NCBI GenBank assembly: GCA_944389985.1
Contig: CALXON010000019.1
Location: 1-9,871 of the forward strand
Length of the DNA: 9,871 bases
Direction: 5' to 3'
Source of the DNA: an uncultured Spirochaetaceae bacterium
GTDB lineage: Bacteria > Spirochaetota > Spirochaetia > Sphaerochaetales > Sphaerochaetaceae
Below the pieces are notes generated by a model. The model made no database searches, had not been told where the DNA came from, and saw only the letters and a list, made by a program, of their open reading frames with translations. A program made the translations under genes and the position numbers. Shown here one piece after another: positions 1-5,298 of the stretch. Position 1 is the stretch's first letter; every line of letters begins with the position of its first letter.

Positions 1-1
1 G

Positions 2-97
2 GTCGATGTGAAGCTCATCGAGATCGACAGGATGGGAAGACTCAACCTCTCATACATCGATGCCCAGCCGGCAGAGGCTGACAAGGACAGGAAGTGA
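2..97 (+). CDS. pnp: Polynucleotide phosphorylase, C-terminal fragment (5' end outside window)
   Basis: Only the last 31 codons are present; the stop is the TGA at 95-97. The peptide reads VDVKLIEIDRMGRLNLSYID followed by a short acidic and basic tail. It matches the last strands of the S1 RNA-binding domain that closes bacterial PNPase, which typically ends in a VKVxEIDxxGRIxLS pattern. PNPase is the phosphorolytic 3'-5' exoribonuclease of mRNA decay. The identification rests on this short S1 signature plus the downstream dut, lptFG and tgt order, which I recall near pnp in spirochaetes. Another S1-domain protein, such as ribosomal protein S1, cannot be fully excluded from 31 residues. The stop overlaps the GTG start of dut by 3 nt (GTGA), so the two are probably co-transcribed and translationally coupled. 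Confidence 0.72.
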   Translation, partial: VDVKLIEIDRMGRLNLSYIDAQPAEADKDRK

Positions 98-525
98 TAA
101 TAAAGCTGAAGCTTGATGAAGGGGTCGAGTGCCCCTCATATGCCACAGCAGGCGCCGCGGGTGCTGACATAAAGGCAGCCCCCGGTGTCAGTGTTGTCAT
201 TCCACCGGGATGCTATAAAGTCATTCCTACAGGAGTATACCCCGAAATACCGGAAGGATATGAGATTCAGGTCCGTCCGCGTTCGGGGCTTGCTCTTAAA
301 CATGGCATTACCGTGCTCAACTCTCCCGGAACGATCGACAGTGATTACAGAGGTGAGATCAGGGTCATGCTTATAAACCATGGAAGCGCCGACTTCACAG
401 TCAGCGGCGGTGATAGAATCGCACAGCTTGTCGTTGCAGAGGTCACACAGGCTGAGTTCGTTTCAGCGTCATCACTTTCGCAGACGGAGAGAGGAGAGGG
501 CGGATTCGGTTCGACCGGAGTCTGA
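94..525 (+). CDS. dut: Deoxyuridine 5'-triphosphate nucleotidohydrolase (dUTPase)
   Basis: Hydrolyses dUTP to dUMP and pyrophosphate in the cytoplasm, keeping uracil out of DNA and supplying dUMP for thymidylate synthesis. The 143-aa product has the length of trimeric dUTPases and shows all five family motifs in order: motif 1 AGADIKA (about 22-28), motif 2 RPRSGLA (61-67), motif 3 LNSPGTIDSDYRGEI (75-89) with the catalytic Asp82 and uracil-site Tyr85, motif 4 GDRIAQLV (106-113), and the glycine-rich C-terminal arm RGEGGFGSTG (133-142). The start is GTG at 94. AAGGA at 83-87 sits 6 nt upstream and the N-terminus matches the usual dUTPase beginning. The start overlaps the pnp stop. The enzyme appears intact and active. 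Its stop is 1 nt before the proposed lptF start. Confidence 0.97.
   Translation: MIIKLKLDEGVECPSYATAGAAGADIKAAPGVSVVIPPGCYKVIPTGVYPEIPEGYEIQVRPRSGLALKHGITVLNSPGTIDSDYRGEIRVMLINHGSADFTVSGGDRIAQLVVAEVTQAEFVSASSLSQTERGEGGFGSTGV
517..520 (+). promoter_or_regulatory. Shine-Dalgarno that sets the TTG start of the LptF-like gene
   Basis: GGAG lies 6 nt before the TTG at 527 and inside the last codons of dut. No other start codon in that frame between here and the first membrane segment has a usable ribosome site. The motif is short, but its position supports a coupled TTG start rather than an ATG deep inside dut. Confidence 0.55.
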
Positions 526-526
526 C

Positions 527-1810
527 TTGAAGGAAAACAGAAGTTCTTACAGTCTTCTCTATCGCTATATTCTCCGTGAGTTCGCCCAGAATTTCGCTGT
601 GGCGTTCATTTTCTTTTTCTGCATATTCTTCATAAATTCGATACTCCTGCTGGTGCAGAGAATCCTTCTGAGGAACATCGACATGGTCACCATGCTTCAG
701 ATGGTCGCTCTCTCCATGCCCCAGTTCATGATATACATATTCCCGTTCGCATCCCTTGCAGCCTCCTCAATGGTTCTTGGAGACCTGGGATCATCAAACG
801 AGCTTCTTGCTCTGAGAAGCTCCGGAATCTCCTCAGGTCATGTATACAGGCCGCTTGTGCTTGCGTCCCTTGTCCTGACTGTCGTCACTTTCATCTTCGC
901 GGACATGGTCCTTCCATGGTCATCGGTCGTGTATGAGGAGAAGCTCAACGTGCTCATGAGGGATATGCCGACATTCGAGATAGAGCCGAACAGCGTCAAC
1001 ACAGTCGGAAACATAGTCCTCTCAAACGGTGAGAGTGAAGGTAATGAGATACATGACATCCTGCTCCTCTCCTCAGATGACAACGGACAGTCCAGGACAG
1101 TCGTCTCAGACAGAGGTCTCCTGACCCTTGTAGACAGCTATAACTACATATACTCACTCGAACTCGACAATCCGACAATTCTTCTTTCAGAGAGTGATGA
1201 CATAGACTCATACGGACTCTCGAATGCCGACCGTGCCGTATTCTTCCTCGACTTTTCAGAGCAGATTCCTTCCCTGACAAGCTCGGCTCCTGTCAATCTC
1301 TCATCACGAGACCTCATCGCGGGAATCGCAGAAAGGGAGGTCAACGCCAGACGCGACAGGGCTGAATGGCACTACGGAAAGGAGGATGCAAGGCTTACAT
1401 ATGCCGACGCACTCAAGAGAAGCGTTAGAGAAGGCGGGGAGAGTGTGAATCTTGAAGATGCGCTGAGAGCAGCCGATGAAAGTATCTCAAGGTCCGGGGA
1501 GAATCCTCCGATGAACTTCTACTCGCAGTACTACAAGGCTGAGCTCACGAAAAAGTTCGTTCTTTCCCTTGCATGTTTCTGCCTGACGATGATAACGTTG
1601 CCGCTCTCGATGGTCCGTGTGAAGCATGGAAAACTCACAGGCTTCGCAATCTCGCTTCTGATCGCAGTTGCGTACTGGTACATGCTCTTCGGAGTACAGC
1701 TCCAGATCTTCTCAATCTCGACATCCCCGTATCTGCTTATATCACTTCCTGATATAGTGATACTCCTCATAGCAGTTGTCCTGATGCTCCGTTTCAGGAG
1801 GGCAAGATGA
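527..1810 (+). CDS. lptF: LptF/YjgP-type permease, lipid-export ABC transporter subunit
   Basis: Inner-membrane half of an LptB2FG-type exporter, which in LPS-bearing bacteria extracts lipopolysaccharide from the inner membrane. From the TTG at 527 the product is 427 aa. Three hydrophobic segments (about 22-45, 60-84, 106-128) are followed by a periplasmic part with beta-rich character (about 135-260), then three more hydrophobic segments (about 343-363, 372-392, 404-422). This is the 3+3 topology of the YjgP/YjgQ family. LSMPQF and YIFPFASLAAS near TM2, GSSNELLALRSSGIS (88-102) at the cytoplasmic coupling region and TLPLSMVRVKHGKLTGF after TM4 fit family patterns. A start at ATG 380 would overlap dut by 146 nt and add an Arg/Ser-rich leader, so I reject it. 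A charged helical stretch (about 264-335) before TM4 makes the protein longer than the usual 360 aa or so. Which paralogue is LptF and which LptG is assigned by order only. The stop overlaps the next start as ATGA. Confidence 0.88.
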   Translation: MKENRSSYSLLYRYILREFAQNFAVAFIFFFCIFFINSILLLVQRILLRNIDMVTMLQMVALSMPQFMIYIFPFASLAASSMVLGDLGSSNELLALRSSGISSGHVYRPLVLASLVLTVVTFIFADMVLPWSSVVYEEKLNVLMRDMPTFEIEPNSVNTVGNIVLSNGESEGNEIHDILLLSSDDNGQSRTVVSDRGLLTLVDSYNYIYSLELDNPTILLSESDDIDSYGLSNADRAVFFLDFSEQIPSLTSSAPVNLSSRDLIAGIAEREVNARRDRAEWHYGKEDARLTYADALKRSVREGGESVNLEDALRAADESISRSGENPPMNFYSQYYKAELTKKFVLSLACFCLTMITLPLSMVRVKHGKLTGFAISLLIAVAYWYMLFGVQLQIFSISTSPYLLISLPDIVILLIAVVLMLRFRRAR

Positions 1811-2889
1811 AGATACTCACACGCTATACGATCTCCTCGATACTGAAGACCGCATTCGTGACGATCCTCATGTTTGCCCTGATACTCGCAGCTGTCGAGC
1901 TGTTCTCGAGGATGGATGCGATCATGAACGGGAACATACCCGTCACGAGCATCATCTATTACATTCTCCTCTCGCTTCCGCAGTATCTTCTGATGGTTGC
2001 ATCGATCTCTTTCCTGTTCTCTGTGACGTATTTTCTTTCGATGCTCACTGCGAACAATGAGGCAATTCCGATACTGAACGCGGGAATAGGGCCGGTGCGT
2101 CTCCGCATTCCCGTGATTATCCTCTCTGTCATCCTTACTCTCCTTGGATCCCTGTATCAGGAGAAGGCAGTCATCTCCATCAACGCGGAGCGTGACAGGG
2201 TGGAGACTGAGCTCTTCGGAGCATCCAGTACCAGGGATTCGAGGAATATCGTTCTGACGGATCCTGACGGCTATCTTATATTCACCGAGAGATTCAGGGA
2301 GAGTGACAGCTCGGTGTTCTCTCCTGTCCTTGTAAAACATGACGAGGCCGGTATCAGGATGAGAGTCGAAGCTGAGAGAGCCCTCTGGAGTGTTGAGGAC
2401 GCAGCATGGATCTTCGAGAACGCGAGGATATATGAGGTGGGGGATGACGGGACTGTAAGCACTTCGACAGAGGAGGATCTCACCCTTCCTGATTTCGATA
2501 TCGAACCGAGACTCTTCAGAAGCCAGAACACCTCGATCGAGACGATGGACAGCGGTACTGCAAGAGAGTATCTTGCAAGGCTGAAGACCACGGACAGCAT
2601 CACATGGCAGGAGAAGGCGACGGACTACTACAGGAGGGTCTTCGCTCCTATAGCCATATTCGTGCTGATGTTCATATCCGCATCGATGAGCTACCGGTTC
2701 AAGAAGAACGTCCTGCTTTTCTCGATCATACAGTCACTCTCGATCGCAGTCATATACTATGTCGCTGACATGGTTTTCTCTATAATGGGACATCAGGGAG
2801 CCGTATCGCCATACTCCGCGGTCATAATGCCGATTGTCATGACGATCATCCTCTCCCTCGTCATTTCTCTTCTTGGAAGGAAGATATGA
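1807..2889 (+). CDS. lptG: LptG/YjgQ-type permease, lipid-export ABC transporter subunit
   Basis: Presumed partner of the preceding permease; together with an LptB ATPase encoded elsewhere they would form the inner-membrane exporter. The product is 360 aa, the normal family length. Hydrophobic segments lie at about 12-34, 50-80 and 100-118, followed by a periplasmic beta-rich domain (about 125-260, with DGYLIFTERF and AAWIFENARIYEV strands) and three hydrophobic segments at about 276-294, 300-325 and 336-356. The pattern ANNEAIPILNAGIGPVRLR (82-100) corresponds to the cytoplasmic coupling helix that contacts the ATPase and is typically ExxALxAxGxS in the family. The ATG at 1807 has AGGAGGG at 1796-1802 and overlaps the upstream stop as ATGA. 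No LPS genes are visible in the window, so the exported lipid is unknown. The call as a YjgP/YjgQ family member is secure; the LptG label is positional. Confidence 0.88.
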   Translation: MKILTRYTISSILKTAFVTILMFALILAAVELFSRMDAIMNGNIPVTSIIYYILLSLPQYLLMVASISFLFSVTYFLSMLTANNEAIPILNAGIGPVRLRIPVIILSVILTLLGSLYQEKAVISINAERDRVETELFGASSTRDSRNIVLTDPDGYLIFTERFRESDSSVFSPVLVKHDEAGIRMRVEAERALWSVEDAAWIFENARIYEVGDDGTVSTSTEEDLTLPDFDIEPRLFRSQNTSIETMDSGTAREYLARLKTTDSITWQEKATDYYRRVFAPIAIFVLMFISASMSYRFKKNVLLFSIIQSLSIAVIYYVADMVFSIMGHQGAVSPYSAVIMPIVMTIILSLVISLLGRKI

Positions 2890-4013
2890 GCATAATCAGA
2901 GTAATAAAGAACGACAGGGAAACGAAGGCCAGACTTGGAATACTTTCCCTCCCTCACGGCGATGTCGAGACTCCGGCATTCATGCCGGTCGGTACAAACG
3001 GAACTGTCAAGGGCATATACCACGATACGATCAGAAGGATAGGGTACAAGCTGATACTTGCAAATACATACCATATGTATCTCAGACCGGGCACAGAGGT
3101 CCTTGAGAGCTTCGGCGGCCTTCATTCCTTTGCGAACTGGGATGGCAACATCCTCACAGACTCCGGCGGCTTCCAGGTCTTCTCACTTTCAGGCCTGAGG
3201 AAGATAAAGGACAACGGTGTGACGTTCCAGAGCCACATCGACGGATCGAAGCATGTCTTCACACCTGAGAAGGTCGTGGACATACAGTCAGTCATAGGTT
3301 CTGACATAGCGATGTGCCTCGATGTCTGCACACCTCCCGGAATAGAGCACAGGAACGCCGCGGAGGCATGGAGGGTTACGAAGCTCTGGGCTGAGAGATC
3401 TATAGAGGAGAGAAACAGGCTGGGAGAGAAGTTCAGGGGAAATCTCTTCGGCATCGTGCAGGGGAACTTCTATGAGGATCTCAGGAAGGAATCCGCACTC
3501 ACGATCTCCGATATGGATTTTCCCGGCATCGCCATAGGAGGCCTTTCGGTAGGTGAGGAGAAGAACCAGTTCGAGGACATGCTTGCATACACGGCACAGT
3601 TCATCACACCCGAGAAACCCCGTTATGTCATGGGAATAGGTTCTCCTGACTACATCCTCGCAGCTGTCGAGAACGGTATCGATCTCTTCGACTGTGTTCT
3701 CGCGACCCGCATGGCGAGAAACGGAGGTCTCTTCACCGACGATGGTGTGATTGCTCTCAAGAAAGCTGTGTACAAGTTCGATCACTCACCAGTTGTCGAG
3801 GGCTGTCAGTGCACGCTCTGCAGGGAGTATTCAAAGGCTTACATGCACCACCTCATCAAGTGCAACGAGATGCTCGGCGGAATGCTCGCCACAGAGCACA
3901 ACCTCCAGTATCTCTATGATCTGATGATGAGGATCAGGACCGCGATAAAGGAAGACAGGTTCAGGGAGTTCAAGGAAAGCTACCTGAGGAGGTTCTATGC
4001 ATCAAAAGGCTGA
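2886..4013 (+). CDS. tgt: tRNA-guanine(34) transglycosylase (queuine tRNA-ribosyltransferase)
   Basis: Exchanges guanine-34 for preQ1 in GUN anticodons (Tyr, His, Asp, Asn tRNAs), a late step of queuosine synthesis. The product is 375 aa, the normal bacterial length. Visible signatures are TPAFMPVGTNGTVKG (29-43), ANTYHMYLRPG (59-69), LTDSGGFQVFSL (90-101) with the catalytic-base Asp92, the base-recognition Asp146 in MCLDVCTPPG, Gln192 in FGIVQG, GIAIGGLSVGE, the nucleophile Asp269 in DLFDCVLATR, and zinc ligands Cys307, Cys309, Cys312 and His338. Two small departures from the most common motifs are DVCTP instead of DECTP and LATR instead of LPTR; neither removes a catalytic residue. The start at ATG 2886 overlaps the previous stop as ATGA, with a GGAAGGAAG ribosome site. 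The last 17 nt overlap the next gene. Confidence 0.97.
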   Translation: MSIIRVIKNDRETKARLGILSLPHGDVETPAFMPVGTNGTVKGIYHDTIRRIGYKLILANTYHMYLRPGTEVLESFGGLHSFANWDGNILTDSGGFQVFSLSGLRKIKDNGVTFQSHIDGSKHVFTPEKVVDIQSVIGSDIAMCLDVCTPPGIEHRNAAEAWRVTKLWAERSIEERNRLGEKFRGNLFGIVQGNFYEDLRKESALTISDMDFPGIAIGGLSVGEEKNQFEDMLAYTAQFITPEKPRYVMGIGSPDYILAAVENGIDLFDCVLATRMARNGGLFTDDGVIALKKAVYKFDHSPVVEGCQCTLCREYSKAYMHHLIKCNEMLGGMLATEHNLQYLYDLMMRIRTAIKEDRFREFKESYLRRFYASKG

Positions 4014-4482
4014 TGTGCTCTCGCTTCTTGACAGTATGGGAATCAGTTACACGGTCTCTGAGCATCCTGCCGTCTTCACGATCGAAGAGCTCTATGATCA
4101 TGATATTCCTGAGAGGGAGAGGATTGCGAAGAATCTCTTTCTCCGTAATGACAAGAAGCGTTCATACTATCTGATCTCCATTCCCGGTGATATGACAGCT
4201 GACCTGAAGAGTCTGAGGACGGTGCTCGGTTCACGTCCTCTCTCTTTTGCGTCAGTTGAGGATCTCAAGGCGATCCTCAATCTGGAGAAAGGGGAGGTGA
4301 CTCCGTTCGGAGCACTTAACGATGTGGAGCACAGGACGGTTGTCAGGATCAGCAGTTTCTTCAGGGACGGGATCATAGGTGTGCATCCGAACACAAATTC
4401 AGCCACTGTATTCCTCAAGGCAACAGACCTTGTCAGGATACTTCAGGAGAACGGAACGGATATCTCTTTCATAGAGCTCTGA
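3997..4482 (+). CDS. YbaK/ProX-type aminoacyl-tRNA deacylase (probable trans-editing of mischarged tRNA-Pro)
   Basis: Free-standing editing-domain protein of 161 aa in the INS/YbaK/ProXp superfamily, which hydrolyses wrongly charged tRNA, in the best-studied members Ala-tRNA(Pro) or Cys-tRNA(Pro). Visible features are the N-terminal SEHPAVFTIEEL (21-32), the IAKNLFLRND block with the conserved Lys45 expected in the active site, YYLISIPGDMTADLKSL (57-73), LEKGEVTPFGALND (96-109) and GVHPNTNSATV (128-138). These patterns fit the ProX/PrdX branch (ProXp-ala type, often named prolyl-tRNA synthetase associated domain) better than the shorter YbaK branch, but substrate specificity is inferred. ATG 3997 has GAGGAGG at 3986-3992 and lies inside tgt, giving a 17-nt overlap and likely coupling. 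It is the last gene of the operon; 64 nt separate it from araD. Confidence 0.88.
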   Translation: MHQKADVLSLLDSMGISYTVSEHPAVFTIEELYDHDIPERERIAKNLFLRNDKKRSYYLISIPGDMTADLKSLRTVLGSRPLSFASVEDLKAILNLEKGEVTPFGALNDVEHRTVVRISSFFRDGIIGVHPNTNSATVFLKATDLVRILQENGTDISFIEL

Positions 4483-4546
4483 AGTATCTTTTCTCTTTAC
4501 TTCTTAATCCATTCCATTCATCATATTCAAAGGTAACGGAGGAAGA

Positions 4547-5245
4547 ATGTTCGAGAGAATGCTCAAAAAGGTGCTTGATGCTAACAAGCTCCTCTGGAAA
4601 TACGGTCTTGTAACTTATACATGGGGAAATGTCTCGGAGATCGACAGACTGACGGACTATATCGCGATAAAGCCGAGCGGTGTGCAGTATGATCATCTTT
4701 CCTGGGATGATATCGTCGTTGTCGACATGGATGGTAACCTTATATCAGGGAAGCTCGGGCCGAGCATCGACATCGATGCTCATATCGAGATATACAAGGC
4801 TTTTCCGGAAGTGGGCGGTGTTGTCCATACCCATTCTCCATGGGCGACCAGCTGGGCTCAGGCAGGAAGAGCGATCCCCTGTTACGGCACAACACAGGCA
4901 GACTGCTTCCACGGAGAGATTCCTTGCACGCGCAAGATGCGTGATGACGAACTCGGAAAGGACTACGAGAGGAACATCGGAAAGATCATCGCGGAGACTT
5001 TCAAGGACAGGGATCCGATGGAGATGCCATCTGTCCTCGTCAACGGTCATGGCACATTCAGCTGGGGTGTGAATGCGCGTGATGCCGTCCATAACGCCAT
5101 AGTTCTCGAGACGACCGCCGCTCTCGCGCTGAGAACCGAGATGGTCAATCCGGATATCGCACCGCTTGATCAGATCATGCAGGAGAAGTGCTACTTCAGG
5201 AAGCACAGGAAACATGGTCATGATGAGCAGGTGATGACAGAGTGA
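4547..5245 (+). CDS. araD: L-ribulose-5-phosphate 4-epimerase-like protein (class II aldolase/AraD family)
   Basis: The 232-aa product is collinear with E. coli AraD (231 aa), which converts L-ribulose 5-phosphate to D-xylulose 5-phosphate by a metal-dependent retro-aldol mechanism. Conserved are TWGNVS (25-30), the phosphate-pocket KPSG (42-45), metal ligands Asp75, His94 and His96 (VVHTHS) and His168 (NGHGT), WAQAGRAIPCYGTT (103-116), the acid/base Asp119 (E. coli Asp120), IPCTRKM (125-131) and DAVHNAIVLE (179-188). Two differences stand out: the family SSD reads SID (Ile74 where E. coli has Ser75), and the C-terminus ends RKHRKHGHDEQVMTE, so the catalytic Tyr229 of the AYYGQ tail is absent. 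The fold call is secure; the substrate may differ. GGAGG at 4538-4542 precedes ATG 4547. I see no convincing promoter in the 64-nt gap, so read-through from tgt is possible. No other arabinose genes are adjacent. Confidence 0.88.
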   Translation: MFERMLKKVLDANKLLWKYGLVTYTWGNVSEIDRLTDYIAIKPSGVQYDHLSWDDIVVVDMDGNLISGKLGPSIDIDAHIEIYKAFPEVGGVVHTHSPWATSWAQAGRAIPCYGTTQADCFHGEIPCTRKMRDDELGKDYERNIGKIIAETFKDRDPMEMPSVLVNGHGTFSWGVNARDAVHNAIVLETTAALALRTEMVNPDIAPLDQIMQEKCYFRKHRKHGHDEQVMTE

Positions 5246-5267
5246 GAAATCAACTACAGTTATGAAG

Positions 5268-5291
5268 AATGGAGGGCTCGCACCCTCCATT
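5268..5291 (+). terminator. Rho-independent terminator, possibly bidirectional, between converging araD and greA
   Basis: A perfect 9-bp stem AATGGAGGG / CCCTCCATT encloses a 6-nt CTCGCA loop. On the plus strand it is followed by a TTTCTTTC tract, a fair U-run. It starts 22 nt after the araD stop and ends 7 nt before the greA stop. On the minus strand the tail (CTTCATAACT) is poorer in T, so termination of greA here is less certain. Confidence 0.8.
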
Positions 5292-5298
5292 TCTTTCA

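Noticed and set aside
1531..2340. A 269-codon open frame on the minus strand across the lptF/lptG junction
   Set aside because: It lies antisense to two clearly conserved membrane-protein genes, and its product is a low-information Arg/His/Glu/Asp-rich peptide with no recognisable motif. It looks like a by-product of the codon bias of the real genes.
3288..3785. A 165-codon minus-strand open frame opposite tgt
   Set aside because: It is antisense to the most conserved part of tgt and shows no motif or plausible start signal.
4473..4510. Palindrome AGAGCTCT at the end of the deacylase gene plus a pyrimidine-rich tract as a terminator
   Set aside because: The palindrome has no loop and cannot form a stable hairpin on its own, so there is no convincing terminator before araD.
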